From Sclerotiophoma versabilis (Eukaryota > Ascomycota > Dothideomycetes > Pleosporales > Didymellaceae): a DNA stretch of 64,000 bases. The number at the start of each line of letters is the position of its first letter. Position 1 is the first letter of the stretch. The notes under the pieces are model-generated. The model did no database searches. It was not told the DNA's origin and saw only the letters and a program-made list of their open reading frames with translations. The position numbers and the translations under genes are program-made. Shown piece by piece: positions 13,053 to 25,483 of the stretch. The stretch lies in assembly GCA_012274445.1 (NCBI GenBank), contig JAAROD010000080.1, positions 1,364,001-1,428,000 on the forward strand, in the 5' to 3' direction.

Positions 13053-14077
13053 AGGCTCCTGATCTCGATTCCCTGCTGGCCCTGGCACGCACTAATGTTG
13101 CCAAAGTACCACAAATGCGCCTTGACATCGAATCCCAAATCGCCCTCATTACCATCCTGGAACAACGACGACGGGTCGTTTATCAGATTGATATCGCCGG
13201 TCGCCGGCTTCACTTGGTTGGCGCTTGTGATGTAGTACTCGGGGTTTGTGTGCCTGTAGCCCAGCGCGGCAGGCGGCAGCTTCGGCACTGGGTCGTTCTT
13301 GTGCGTAACGCGGTAGTTCTGGCCATTGCTGGTGTCGGAAACAAAGTCGGCGAGTCCTTGCAGTCCGACCTTGGGCGAGCCGTACGTGTACAAATCGACT
13401 GTCGTGCCCAGGCTGCGTAGCACGCCGGCTGCGAGCTCGGCTAGAGCGCCGCCGAGCGAATGGCCCGTGGACACGACCTTGAAGTCGGGGAACTGGGCTT
13501 GTCCTTGCTGGACGGCGGCGAGCACGCCCGTCTGAGCCTCGAGCCAGGATGTCCAGAAGCCCGTGGAGGAGTTGCAGTCCGAGCAGATGGTGGTGGTTGT
13601 GACGGGGAAGTCGGCGTCAGTGAGGAAGTTACGGACAGATTTTGAGCCGCGGAAAGAGACAACAATAAGTTTGTTTGTTGTGTCTGTTGCTACGAAGCCC
13701 GTGACATCGGTCGCGATGGAGCTAGAAAAGGTCAGTGGGTGCATGTTGTGTAGAATCTGGAGTAGCTCACTTCTCGAATTCGGTCAATGTGTTCGTGTTG
13801 GCTGCTTCCACACGAGCACAGTTTCCCTGTGGGCAGGTGATTTTTGTGTTGGGACTGTTGTTGTTCACAAGGCAGTACGCCGCAGCGGAGTACTCGCTGA
13901 AGAATTCAAGTTGGTCGAGCAGGCTGGCAGACACATCTATATCAGAGTCAGCAACGTTTCGAATGAACAGACAGAGCAAGATGCCAACATACCCCTCTTC
14001 TCGATCTCGACAGGCACAGCAGCAACAAGACCAGCAGTACCGAGGAGCATAGCTCCGAATTTCAACATCGAAGACAT
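13040..14077 (-). CDS. secreted class 3 lipase (Thermomyces lipase / feruloyl esterase A type)
   Basis: This gene encodes a predicted extracellular triacylglycerol lipase or esterase of the alpha/beta-hydrolase fold. Three exons on the minus strand, 14077-13993, 13936-13771 and 13721-13040, with 56- and 49-bp introns, encode 310 residues. The N-terminus is a signal peptide followed by VPVEIEKR, which looks like a propeptide with a Kex2-type Lys-Arg site. The catalytic triad fits the Thermomyces lanuginosus lipase spacing: Ser172 in GHSLGG, Asp227 in HKNDPVPK and His286 in VKAHLWYF. Class 3 lipases and ferulic acid esterases share this fold, and I cannot choose between fat and plant cell-wall esters from the sequence. 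Convergent with the amidase gene. Confidence 0.92.
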
Positions 14078-16504
14078 AATGTTGGTTTTCCGGGAAGCGA
14101 ATTGATATCCAAGAAAGGCAGACGATAGCTACACAAGTGCAGATGCCAAAGTAAAGAGTAGATGAGAAGCTGCTCGCTGCGACAACTCATAACCAACAGC
14201 CCAAACCTCAACCCTTATACTCTTCCCCGACACCGTTTTTTGTCACTTTCGGCCCGCCAGTTTACCTCAATTTAATGTGGTGGTTCATATCCTGGTCTAC
14301 GCCCACCGAAGCGGAAGTCCGTGCTTCACATTCACACACCATACTGTGTTCAGACATAAATCCGTACCTGATCATCGAGCATAGCTCAAACGGGGAGGAG
14401 CTAGTTCTGCTTTCCTCCTGCCTATGGTTCTACTAATACCAGCGGACATCTATTCGCCCGATTAGGGTTGTACCTGTAGTAAGCAAGATCTAGCGCTTTA
14501 GTGAGAAACGTGCAACCTCTCCTTTCCCCTTGGTCTTGCAATTCGTCAGAATTGGTTGACGTAAGAGTCGGAATTAGTAAGTTGTAGCTTATAAATATCT
14601 CAAAACAATGCATAGATGTAGAGGTTTAAAATTAGTGTTGTAAAGATTAAGATTCGACTAAGCCTACTAGTAATGGTGACCGTTTCCTATTAGGGAGGCA
14701 TGTGTCTGCAGGGGGTATCGGTAGGTGTTTGCAGGCGGAAAGTCCACGGAGTACAGAGTGCGTGTTTCCCGGCCATCGGGGCTACGTTTGGTAACGGTGC
14801 CAGGGTATTGCCGAGATGTCGTGTACCGGCATAAGGCGTAGCCGTGTAGTAGGGCTGTGTAGTGCTTCTAAGGTAACTCTGCGATAATGGCACATTGCGC
14901 TGTTGAAAACCTTCAAAAGCCATCGTCAAACATACCGTTGAGGCTGCCTTGGCCATCTACCCAAGTGCTTGGTATCACATGCGAAGCTTTTTAGCTGTAA
15001 GGGCGTTGTTCTAAATACCTGCATGAACGCACATCATCCACACCTGGAGTGCAGCGGCGGCTTGTGTTAGCCTCCGTAACGTTTGCCAATCATAGTGTTG
15101 GTAATTCTACTGTACTACTGAGTAGTATGGTGCGTAAGCTTGGTTTCAGCTTGGGCCTTGGGACCGCATGCTGGGTTTCTGATAACCCTCCTGCGGAAAT
15201 AAGTCAAGCTTGAATACCAAGATCAACGGACTTAAGAAGTCACCTGCAAACTAAGAGGGTGAGTAATGGGATTTGTCTGTACTGAACCTGTCTTCGCTGG
15301 GCTTGTCTTCGCTGTACATAGGGCTTTGGACGAACAGATGCACCACTTGATGGAACGCATTGCATGCAGAAATCCGCAAATTTCAAAACTGAACTCCGGA
15401 GCTTCAACGACAGAATACGGGGAATCGAGATGATGTCGAATATCTCCATGTGATCCCGGAGCAAGTCGACGAGAGAGGCAGGCCGCATGAATGTGGGGAC
15501 GCCAAAAGGAGCATACCACGCGACTGCCGTAGAGTACATGTGCGGAGAGGCAGGACATGCCTCGGTGCACTCGCTTGTTCGCGTTAGTCACTCGGCGTAT
15601 TTTCTGCGGGGATGGACGATCCCCAATAATTCGCATTTTCGCCAGGCGCATAGACTAAACCCCTGGGAAACGAGGTTCACCACCTGCCATCTAAGCAAAG
15701 AGAGCGAAATCATAGCGAAATCAACTCTATATCAGTCTAACTCCAGCAACTTACAATAGAAACACCTTAGTGCATAACTACTGTAAGTAATTTGTGCCTT
15801 TATGAAAGGTATTACACTAATCTCCTCTTTAAGTATAGGCAAGAAAAAAGAGAAAATATTTTGTTGCCTATAAACTTGGTGAGAATGCACCTAATTAGTG
15901 TGGTGAAGCTCGGTTTCCCGATCGTCGAGTCTATCTCGATACTGGCCACGCAACGAACACGACGAAGGACTTGCGGACCGATGCAGACAACGCTATTGTG
16001 AACGCTCCGCAGTGTTTTTGTTTTACCACTGAGGCATTTGCATTGGTGAGAGTCAGCTGTACACGGGCGTGCGTAAGGAACAGGTAAAAATCGCGAACTG
16101 GTCGTCGAACTTCGGCGAGCTGTTAATCTACGCTCGGTTGTACACGACGAGGCTGGGCCTCCACGTTGTCCAGAACGGCAGTTTACATGCGCGAAGCTTG
16201 TAATTCGCGGGAGGGAAGATTGCAGCATCTGTGTGGAGACCACGCGTAGCGTCAAGGACAAATTCTTTCGGGAAATTCCAGCACCAGGGTGTCGTCGTGT
16301 GCACTAAATCGTGCAACTGAAGCAGAACTTTGAGACTTAAACCGAAACCGCCTGGCTGGGAATGCAGAATGGTGTAGAAGTATATTGTTGCAAGGGTTGA
16401 ATTGCCTCTAACGGGTATCGCTATATGTACTGAATCGCGCAGGGCATCGGATCGAGAACGCCAGTGCACGCGTGATCAATGTTCCTCTGCGTAGAGTGAT
16501 GTGT
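14078..16504. other. 2.4-kb gene-poor interval
   Basis: No convincing gene was found on either strand. The part nearest 14078 is the lipase promoter side. The stretches around 14560-14680 and 15700-15900 are visibly AT-richer than the flanks. Open frames here are under 155 codons and look like random translation. It could hold an old transposon relic, but I see no terminal repeats or transposase motifs. Confidence 0.5.
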
Positions 16505-17646
16505 CTACTGAGGAGGCACAAAAGGCTCGACAAGCATTTTGGAGAAGCTACGCATGTCGTTAGCATGTTATCTAGTGTAGAAGGTGCGAGACTTACTTTT
16601 CTAACTTCTCCTTGCCACGGACTTCTTCGACAAGTAGTGGCATTTTGACGACGTTGAACTCATCGTAAAGCTCCTCGATCTGGTCGAGATACTTCTTCTG
16701 CATCTTTCTGCGGGCATTGCACTGCTCACAAGGGTTGTCCTGCTTGGGGAAGAGCAGCTGGTTGACAACAATGGAATGCGTATCGATCTCGTAGCTGTTG
16801 AGCTCCTGAATCATGCGCTCTGTCTCGTAGAGCGACAAGAATTCTGGGATGCATACGCATACGAATGTTGTGAGGTCCGCATCCTTGAACTGCCCGTTAA
16901 CCTCGGCGATGGTCTTCTGTAACGCGTCCATCTTCTCGACGAGCTCATCCATGCTCTGACCGTTCGGCAGACGTCCACCGCCACCGAGGAAGCCGTTCAA
17001 CATGGGTCCAAACTGGCGCGAGAGCTGCGAAACCTTGCTGAGAGCCTTCTCCATGACAGTAGGGAACTGCAGGAAGCGCAGTGTATGGCCAGTGGGCGCG
17101 GTGTCGAAGATGATGGTTTCGTACGACATGGACTTGACTTGCTTGAGGACTTCGGCGAAAGACATGGCCTCGTCAACACCGGGAATCTGTAGTAGGAGTC
17201 AGAATTGTGTCGTGGGAAGAGTCTAATAGAAGTGAACGCACGCTGAAGGCAAGATCCTGCATCATGCTGCCCATACCGCCGAGTCCAGCCATTGGGTCCT
17301 GCCCCTCCTCACCACCTGCAGCGAGCAGATCCTGTATGCTGCCATTGGGGTCAATCTCCATGGCGCTCAAATTGTCGAAGCCGTTGACTAGTCGCGCATC
17401 CTTGCCGAACTTCTGGTTGAATGCATCGGACAGGTTGTGGGCGGGGTCGGTAGAGATGAGGAGGACAGATTTGCGGTGCTTTGCGAGCTGGATAGCGAGA
17501 GAGCAGGATGTTGTTGTCTTTCCTACACCACCCTTACCGCCCACAAAGATCCATCGCAGCGACTTCTGGTCGAGGATGGACTGAAGCGTGGGTTCCATGT
17601 CCTCGGGAGGGTTTTGGAGCTTCTGGAGGGCTGCGGTGGTCGCCAT
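16505..17646 (-). CDS. GET3: GET3 / ASNA1 ATPase for tail-anchored protein insertion
   Basis: Get3 is a cytosolic homodimeric ATPase that carries C-terminally anchored membrane proteins to the Get1/Get2 receptor on the ER. Three minus-strand exons, 17646-17242, 17186-16597 and 16547-16505, encode 345 residues, close to the yeast length of 354. Residues 37-45 hold the deviant Walker A GKGGVGKTT. Switch I is DPAHNLSD and switch II is DTAPTGHTLRFLQFP. Cys288 and Cys291 (CEQC) form the zinc-binding pair at the dimer interface. The last exon is only 43 bp, ending in EPFVPPQ, a normal Get3 tail. Introns are 55 and 49 bp. The gene lies in tandem with the ISWI gene, whose 3' end is about 590 bp upstream of its start. 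Confidence 0.95.
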
Positions 17647-18239
17647 TGTAGCTTTGGATGTGGGGCTGCAGTGTTTAGGAAGTGGTACTGCGTGCGACTG
17701 CCTGGACTATTTGCGCCGTCAGTCAAGCTCGATGTGGCTCTAACGAGTGTTTCTGGAATATTCCAAGCACAGCAGGAGCGCCTGCCAGGTCATTGCCACG
17801 GCAGGCAGACATGCTGAGAGGGGGAGAAGGAAACGCTGTACTTGCGTGAGATATTGTAAACTACAGCTCTACGGCAATGTTGAGTTGTGTGGTGTTGTGC
17901 GCTGGGGAGGATGCCCACCAAAGTTGATGCGGGGCGCGTCATAGCCCTGGGCTGGTGCGAGCGTCATCCCATCTAGCGCCACAACGCCACATTCTCACCC
18001 AACTGATCCAACGAGCTTGCTTTCGGATCGTTTATGTCTACAACATGCTATCGCACAACTCGCTCGTGAAACCACAAGCCTTACAACGCTAAAAGAAGCC
18101 CAACACAGCCCATTGCAGTGCTGTACAGAAGAGCCTCGCCCATCCCAAGCCTAAGCCAAAGCTCCAGTAATGAATCCTTCGCCATCTCTCTTTACGCCAA
18201 AACACCATCTCAGATCTCGAGAACAGAGCACCCGAATGT
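17647..18239. other. GET3 promoter and ISWI 3' flank
   Basis: This 593-bp interval separates two genes on the same strand. I see no coding character in it and no RNA gene. Confidence 0.5.
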
Positions 18240-21200
18240 CTATTTCTTCTTGCCCTTTGCCTTACCCTTACTAGCGGACCCGGTTGAAGTAACGCTGCTG
18301 GCGCGCGACGTCGCAGGCGAGGCCTTGCCCTTTACAGTATCGAGCTGTTTGTTCTGTACTTTGTTAGCTGTGCTTCTGTCATGTTGGCATTGCTGCACTG
18401 ACCTTGACACCGTTCTTGGCCTTCTTCTTGACAGGCTCTTCCTCTTCCTCCTCCGTCTCTTCTTCATCGTATGCACGCTTGCCCTTACCGTTCTTGCCAG
18501 TGTCGCCACCAAGCTCACGGACAACTGTTTGGATGAGCGTTGTGCAACGACGGCCGATTTCTTGAGGCGTGCGGCTGAGGAAGAACCAGTCGAACCGGAA
18601 CAGAGGCGATTCACGGATCTCGTCGCGAATCTTATCGTAGATGGTATCGCCCTCGACACCATGCTTGTGGAGCATGACCAGCAGAAATCGATCCTCCTCT
18701 TCCGTGTAGACCTTCTTGTTTGTTGTTGAGACCGTGTACTTGATGGTCATTTGTTGTAGAGGCATCCTGTACATGCCAATCTTCTTCGCAAGCAGCCGCT
18801 TCTTGTTCTCCGAATCGCGAACACGCTGCTCACCTTCCTCGACAACATTGATGTACTTCTGCCAGTTGTCCAACTGCTTGTATTTCTTCCAGAAGACCTT
18901 CGCGTACTCCTTGATCTCCTCGGCATTTTTGCCGTCCACTTCCTCGGAAATGCCGTCGTAATTCGATCGCCCATATTTAGCAGATCCGTTCAGGAACTGC
19001 TGTAAGTCTCGCTTGTTCCATTCAGGGAAACCTTGCTCGATGAGGCGCTCTTTCTCTGCCTTCTCCTCCTCTGTCAATGGCTCGGCGTTGTCGATCTCCT
19101 TTTGTGCGAGCTCCTGATCAGCCTCGCGAGCCTCAAGGTCCTCATCAGGGCCATCGGGAAGCGGCGCTTTTAGATTGTTCTCTTTGCGATACCAGGCAGT
19201 CTCCTTGTCCTGGAGTTCTGCAAGCTTTTCCGGGAAGAACTGGTAATCGTGAATGACAACTTGCTTGGGCGCACGTGGAACCCTGGGTTGCTTGCTCTCA
19301 GTTCGGCCGCCGGTCGCCAACGCGTTGCGGTAGTACTTGTCGATACCGTAGTTCTGTTCCTTGCGCTCACGCTTGGAGGGATTGATCCAATTCAGGCCAA
19401 TGTCCTTCTTACGTGGTTCGAATGTCTCACCGTTCCACTCGTAGGTTGAATCAGACGTGAACTTCTGCAAATCATCAAGACCTAGCTTCTCGTACTTCGA
19501 GTTGAGCTTTGCGGTCGCCTCTTCACCCCGCTTCATGACTGCATCGAAGTCATCGTCGGCCATTTCGCCGTCTACGACTGGTCCGACGGGCCCCTTGCTG
19601 TTGAAAACCTTCTCAGCACCGTGCTGAATCATGGTCAGGAGCTCATCCTTCGAGGCGGCGTTCTTAGCAGGTTGTTGCGTGCGTCCCTGCTGAATGACCA
19701 ACTGATCAAGACGCAACTTCTGAGCTGCACGTTCCAGGACCTTCTCCTCGATAGCACCCTCTGTTACAAAGCGAAAAACGTGCACCTGCTTCTTCTGGCC
19801 GATACGATGAGCGCGGTCCATGGCTTGAAGATCGGCTTGTGGGTTCCAGTCGCTGTCGAAAAGTACAACAATATCGGCAGAAGTCAGGTTGATACCCAAA
19901 CCACCAGCACGAGTTGTGAGAAGGAAAAGGAATTTCTCCGAGCCTTCCTTGTTGTAGTCATCGATAGCTGCAATACGGTCCTCGTGGGCGGTGGAACCAT
20001 CGATGCGACAATATTGGTACCCGCGCATCACCGAGTAGTCCTCCATGATGTCCAGGACACGACTCATCTGGGAGAAGATGAGGACTCTGCTGCCTTGAGC
20101 TTTCATGCGCTTGAGCAGCTTGTCCAACATGACCATCTTGGCAGCATTAGTGACCAGGTGCTCGTCAGTTGTGTAAGGTGGGCCGGGCTCAGCACCCTCG
20201 AAGAGGTATGGATGGTTGCAGCACTTGCGCAGCTGCATAACAATGTTAAGCAAGCGTGTCTTGGACTCCTTGTTGCCAGCGCCACCGTTGACAGCGTCGA
20301 TATCTTTCTCAAGAATCTTCTTATACCACTGAACCTGCATGTCTGACAGGCCGACGTACAAGTTGATCTCCTTCTTAGGCAAAAGTGACTTCTCAACATC
20401 GGCCTTTACACGTCGAAGTAGGAAAGGACGCAGAACCTTGTGGAGCTGTTGCACAACGGCGTCTGAATCCTCATTTTGTTGCGAGAACCACTCGTCGAAC
20501 GCTGACGAATCACCAAATACATCTGGCATCAAGAAGTTGAGCAGGGCCCAGAGTTCGTGCAGATTGTTCTGGAGCGGAGTACCAGTGATCAAGAGTCGGT
20601 TGCGGGAGTTGAACATGCGGACCATCTGAGCGAGCGAAGACTCCTCGTTTTTGATACGATGAGCTTCATCGATGATGATGTACTCCCACGCAAATTTCTT
20701 GAGGGCAGTCTTCTCGCGCAGGATCATTTCATAGCTTGTAATGCAGACATCGAAGTTCTCGTCGGCCAGTTCGTCTCGGATAAGCTCGGCGCGCTCCTCT
20801 TTGTTTCCTTGCAAGACAAGAACCTTGATCTCAGGAATCCACTTGGCAAATTCGCGCCTCCAGTTGTCCAGGGTCGATTTGGGAACAGCGACAAGGTGAG
20901 GGCCGGTAATGCCTGCGATGAAGCGAAGGTAACCGATAAAGGAGATAGTCTGTAACGTCTTTCCGAGACCCATTTCGTCGGCCAGGATACCAGAGATACC
21001 ATTCTCGTGCAGCGAGATCAGCCAGTTGAGACCAGCGACCTGGTAGTCGCGCATGGTGCCGCCCTGGATGTAGCCTGGCGAGTCTCTGAAGACTGTCTCA
21101 TTGTGTCCGCCATGCTTCTCCTCGCGCACGAGCTCAGCATCTTCTTCCTGTTCGGTCTTGCGACGACGCTCGGCAGCAGCCCCGCCCTTGCGCACCTTGC

Positions 21201-21853
21201 TTGCCTTTGACCTCTTGGCGTCTTCCGCGTCCTGCGCGTCAATTTTGGCGATAATTTCCTTTATGTGTGGGTTGGGATTCGTGTCGATGAAGTGGCGAAA
21301 CAGATCGGTCAGCCCGAGTAGGTAGCGGAACCGTCGCACTGTGTCGTCTTCCTATGGAGGCATGTCACGTCAGCACTGGTCAGTGAATGGATGTGCGCCA
21401 CTTCTACTATATACCTTGGACACGCCTAGGCGGTCGTGCTTCTTTCCGTAGATGCTCTTGCGCATGTTCATCTCCTCGGCGCGTCGTTTCCGGCCATCGA
21501 CTGGCGCGTCGCCTGCCACGCTGCTAGCTGTGGTGTTAGGCTGTGTGTCCGAGTCCTGCGCAGTTGTCAGTCGGCGAGTACCAAGGCGCGCTATCGAGGC
21601 TGTCCATACTGTGTAGTCGGGTGTGTCCAGGTTGTACTGCGACTGCAACGTCAGCTTATTTGCTCTCATCAACCGTCCTTCACTACCGCCAGGCATGCTT
21701 CATAGCGAGGCATTACATGGGGCCTGTCTGACTCACCCCGAATTTCTTGAAGCCGTTCATTCTGTCGTCCTGATCCTGCATGTCGACGTCTTCGTGCGTG
21801 GAGGCGTCTGCCATCGAGGGGTCAGAGCCGCGTCCGTTGCTCTTGCGCGCCAT
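18240..21853 (-). CDS. ISWI-type SNF2 chromatin-remodelling ATPase
   Basis: ISWI enzymes slide and space nucleosomes using ATP in the nucleus. I predict four minus-strand exons: 21853-21737, 21642-21415, 21351-18403 and 18353-18240, giving 1,135 residues. An AutoN-like segment (RRFRYLLGLTDLFRHF) precedes the helicase lobes. Motif I is DEMGLGKT (about residues 240-247), motif II is DEAH and motif VI is QAMDRAHRIGQ. The HAND, SANT and SLIDE region follows in the last third (for example RDLQQFLNGSAKYGRSNYD and EEDRFLLVMLHKHG). The tail is Lys-rich with acidic patches. The first ~115 residues are acidic and least certain: the 94-bp first intron and start MARKSNGRG are my best reading. I cannot separate Isw1 from Isw2. 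Confidence 0.94.
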
Positions 21854-22523
21854 GTCGCCCGTGTGGGCTGTTCGCCGCGTGCTGGTCGTGTAGATGCTCG
21901 TCAGGTACTGCGCAAGGACGGTTGGGAAGCTTCCCAATTGGTTGAGACGTGTTGTCGATGGGAGTGGTGGGCGCGTTGGGGTCGCAGTAGCGCGAGGTGG
22001 AGTCAAGTGAGCGAGGGTGCATCTCGAAGTGCATGGCCAAAAGTTACGCTAGCGTGTTGCTACGGTAGGCCGTTGATCCACCTGCGCCATCCTATGGTGG
22101 CCGTGTCTCCTCCTTTTTGCCCGACCGTTGATACAACGTCACTGGAGCGCCCTGCAAAATGCACTCAACGCGTCCATCATGTTGCTTTTGGAGGTACCGG
22201 TACCGCTGACACGACCAAGGACTGTATGACACGTCCAATGAACGCGTCTTTCGAGCATGACGTCAATTTTTGGCAGTGGTATGTGACCACAAAGCATCCT
22301 TCATGTTTGATTTTCCGCTCAAGGCAACTGAGCGCCACCTTTTGGCTTTCCCGAATGGTTGCTTCACGGGGTGAACTTAGAAATCTGTCATTGCACGTCT
22401 GATGGCCAAATGCTGGACCCGGTCTCTGTCAGACCTTGCACCGGTGTAAGTTGATGTGGTAAATACATTGTCACATTCGCACTCAAATGCCTCGACGCCA
22501 TCAAGCGCACAACATGGTGCTCT
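21854..22523. other. ISWI promoter side and aldolase 3' flank
   Basis: Non-coding by my reading. The frame of ISWI exon 1 is open up to an upstream Met at 22006, so a longer N-terminus is possible but has low-complexity Pro/Thr/Arg content. Confidence 0.5.
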
Positions 22524-23696
22524 TCAGACCTTCATGCCATTAACAGCCAGCGCCTCTGGCTCTCCCTCCTCACTCTTGTACAATGGATTTGTCTGGACTT
22601 CTCTCAGCCACAATCGCCAACTCTTATCCACACACTTCTCATTCATCTTCTTACAACTCTCTGCCTCCTCTTCACTCAGATATTCCACCTTCTGCCAGTC
22701 CCCGCCTGCAAAACCCAGGGCCTTCCCCAAGAGTTCGCAATTTGTCTGAGTATATAGCGCTCGATAGATTGCCTCTTCGATTGCCTTCCCCATGCAGGTG
22801 AACCCGTGCTTGTGCTGCAACACCACCGGCGTTGATGGATGAAGTTTGCGAGCCAGCGCCTTTCCTAGGGGCTGATTCTTGATCAACATATCCTGCGTTA
22901 TCTCAACTTTGCCGACGAGATCACGGTATGCATCTTGTGCGTCAAACACTGGGACTCCCTTCGATGAGCCGCCAAGGAAACCGGCCATGTGAAACACAGG
23001 CCGCACTGGCACACCTGCCAACGTGAATGGAATTACTGTCTCGCTGTGCGAGTGGACTACGCAGTTCATCTCTGGGAAGCGTCGAAAGATTTCGCCGTGA
23101 ATATAGCGCTCGGAGTAGCCTTGCGGCGCATTTGGATCCACAGGTGTGCTATCCCGGACTCGGTACGAAATGAAGTCTTGTTGCGACTTCACCAGAGCAG
23201 GCGCACCGGGATCATAGGCTGCGATTAGATACTGATCTGGTGCCATTGGGTGACGCAATGAGATGTGCCCGAATGCGTCGACGAGACCGTGTTGGTGCAG
23301 GATATGGTTTGCACGTATTAGGAGGCGGAGCCCCTGCAGGAGCGGCGCGGGAAGGTCCGTCATGGTTTTTGTCGTGGAAGGCCGAGTAACTATGGAAGGA
23401 GCGATGGACTTGGGTGGGTTGGTGGGAGTCGAGATTCGTGGTGTTGATGTTGGAGTAGATGAGAGAACGAGGCGATGCGTTGTTGTGGTCGTGTCTTTTG
23501 CCGTTGGACGTGTTGAAGATTTCATGGGTATATAGACCGGTGTCGTTGGTTCGGAATTATCAACGATGTCGGTATTGAGAATAGGGTTGAGGGTACGGTG
23601 CACCAAGGGCGCGTTGCGAATGCTGTGAGTCGCAAGGTTGTAGTCGCGTATCCTTACGCGGTCGTCGAGAGCTTCAAAGCCATATGTATATGTCAT
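22524..23696 (-). CDS. class II aldolase / adducin-fold protein
   Basis: Class II aldolase-fold proteins are zinc enzymes that act on sugar phosphates or related hydroxy-keto compounds; fungal members are mostly uncharacterised. The single open frame encodes 390 residues. The domain starts about residue 117 with LLQGLRLLIRANHILHQHG and continues with DAFGHISLRHP, the family start. The metal-binding HSHS is in EMNCVVHSHSETVIPF, and a downstream His-rich element is VVLQHKHGFTCMG. The first ~110 residues are Ser/Thr/Pro-rich and unlike the domain. Met at 23525 or 23363 (MTDLPAPLLQ) may be the true start, with the longer form adding a disordered or organelle-targeting leader. It is divergent from the luciferase-like gene. 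Confidence 0.85.
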   Translation of the reverse strand: MTYTYGFEALDDRVRIRDYNLATHSIRNAPLVHRTLNPILNTDIVDNSEPTTPVYIPMKSSTRPTAKDTTTTTHRLVLSSTPTSTPRISTPTNPPKSIAPSIVTRPSTTKTMTDLPAPLLQGLRLLIRANHILHQHGLVDAFGHISLRHPMAPDQYLIAAYDPGAPALVKSQQDFISYRVRDSTPVDPNAPQGYSERYIHGEIFRRFPEMNCVVHSHSETVIPFTLAGVPVRPVFHMAGFLGGSSKGVPVFDAQDAYRDLVGKVEITQDMLIKNQPLGKALARKLHPSTPVVLQHKHGFTCMGKAIEEAIYRALYTQTNCELLGKALGFAGGDWQKVEYLSEEEAESCKKMNEKCVDKSWRLWLREVQTNPLYKSEEGEPEALAVNGMKV

Positions 23697-24261
23697 GTGA
23701 AGGTGTGGGTCCCACCAGGAGTCCTAGCTCATCTTTGTTCGCAGGTAAAGCGATCTTATAGTCATTGCGTCTTGTTCCTAGCTCTTTCTGGTGTAACCAT
23801 CGTTGTCTTGAGTCGTTTCGTTGCGGCTAAACTTGGGGAAAAGGCGCGAGGGATGAAACGTGACAATCAGTTTCCTTGGGGCTGTTGAAAACATCGATAG
23901 GATTAGTTAGCCTGACGCCCCTTCGCGAGTACGATGCTACCGCTGGGCATGCGTGATGGGAACACCAGCTGCGGGGTTTGAGCGGAATGACGTGAGGGGA
24001 TCCGGACGTAATCAGCTCTAACGGACGTCCGACAAGTCCATTGCGATTATCGTCGCATTCATCTTCAATCATTGATTCGACAGCACATCCATCGAACGTA
24101 AGTCGTGAGAATCGTTCTGTCGTCGTGAGTCTGTGACGTTGCTGCTTCACTTTTGTGTGCGTGCCGTCGTGTGAGTGACGGCAAGAGCGCACCTTCAGCA
24201 TCGACAAACCGAACGACCAACGGCGATCTGCGTCCGTCGAGAGCTAGTAGGATACACGATT
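23697..24261. promoter_or_regulatory. divergent intergenic promoter region
   Basis: This 565-bp interval lies between the starts of the aldolase-fold gene (minus) and the luciferase-like gene (plus) and must hold both promoters. No specific operator motif was recognised. Confidence 0.5.
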
Positions 24262-25032
24262 ATGGTATCAAGTTGGTCGAGTTGGGTCATCGCAACCTCC
24301 ATGGCAGCATTGCTGGCCTTCTACTACGACTTCAAGAGTTGGCAGGGCTATGGTGCGCAACAAGGCTGGCTCGACCTCCTGCTACAACGCTGACGCTCAA
24401 CAGGAACCGGTGGTACACCACCAACGCTCCAAGGCTATCTCAAGATACGGCGATGGGGTCTATATCTACTTTACACACGGCAAAATTTGCTCGACCCATC
24501 GCCAATCCCAGATACAGGCATAGCATACATCAAAGCCGGCAAAGTACCAGAGCGGCCAGGCTCTCCACCAAACACTACTCGCTGGACGCTGCCTCAACGC
24601 CAATTCCCTCAACCTATCACGAAGGCTGCACTGGAAGAACTAAACGTCCTTATGCAGACCTTCGCAAGCACGGCACCATACTCTAAGTACATAAACACAG
24701 GACCAAGCAAGACAGAAGGCGGCACGGGTCCTGCAATTTATGTCAAGCCTGATGTGAAGACCATCAACCCGGTAGCCCACAAGATCTTCTACGAAGTCGC
24801 CCACGTGCACCCCAAGGAGAACTCGCTGCATGTATATGTCAGTCCCAAGGATGCGAAGACGGTTGTGAGCAGAGGCTGGGGCCAGCGTTTTCCAGTCACT
24901 TGGTTGGCACCTCCGAGCTGGATCATGGTGTATGCTCCGAGGGATGAAAGGGAGCTCGAAGTTGTGAAAGAGATTGTCAGGGCTGCAGTTTGCCATGCAG
25001 TTGGTATGGAGCTTTCTGATGTAAAACCATAG
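24262..25032 (+). CDS. luciferase-like domain (DUF5519-type) membrane-anchored protein
   Basis: Two exons, 24262-24352 and 24404-25032, with a 51-bp intron, encode 239 residues. The join gives QGYG followed by TGGTPPTLQGYLKI, a typical beginning of this fungal family, whose domain databases label it luciferase-like by resemblance only. Residues 5-25 are a hydrophobic segment (SSWVIATSMAALLAFYY), probably a single membrane anchor. The domain part includes VAHVHPKENSLHVYVSPKDA and GWGQRFPVTWLAPPSWIMVYAPRD, which hold conserved His and Trp positions. No reaction is established to my knowledge, and light emission should not be assumed. It begins the accessory oxidoreductase-rich stretch. Confidence 0.83.
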
Positions 25033-25483
25033 ACGCAGGCATGAAGGCACAGAACTTGACTGCTTTTCCAATAAGGGAGTGAGCGAGGAAATAACTGCGC
25101 ATGCGTACGCATAATGAATACACGGCCAACATTTTCATTAAGAATAAAAAGTCAGGATAGTATTTTCAAGCTGGTCGGGAAAACTTGAAGTTAGGCCCAT
25201 AGCAGTTCTCGAATCTGGGTAACACAGCGCAAAATACTGCAGCAAACAACACACCTTGCATCGTCACGCGTTGTAAGACGGCCAATCGGCACAGCACTAA
25301 AAAAAACAAAGCATCGCTTTAGGGCGGAGATCCGGTGTCTTTGCAGATCACTGGAGCCACCCACTAGCTCAGTTCCACCTTGAAGATAACCAATGGACGC
25401 TAGGCTTCACTGCATCTGAGCGCGACACTACGATTCAGCTCTTTCAAATACAACCTGTCTTCCCTCTCCATCTCTAGCTTACA
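25033..25483. other. intergenic, monooxygenase promoter side
   Basis: No gene was seen in this 451-bp interval. A CT-rich stretch just before the ATG at 25484 (CTTCCCTCTCCATCTCTAGC) is the kind of pyrimidine tract common upstream of fungal starts. Confidence 0.5.

Noticed and set aside
19621..20346. 241-codon plus-strand open frame
   Set aside because: Antisense to the SNF2 helicase core of the ISWI gene; no independent protein features.
24262..25032. Bioluminescence gene
   Set aside because: The luciferase-like label of this fungal family rests on domain naming only; no known fungal bioluminescence partner genes (hispidin synthase, H3H, caffeylpyruvate hydrolase) are in the window.
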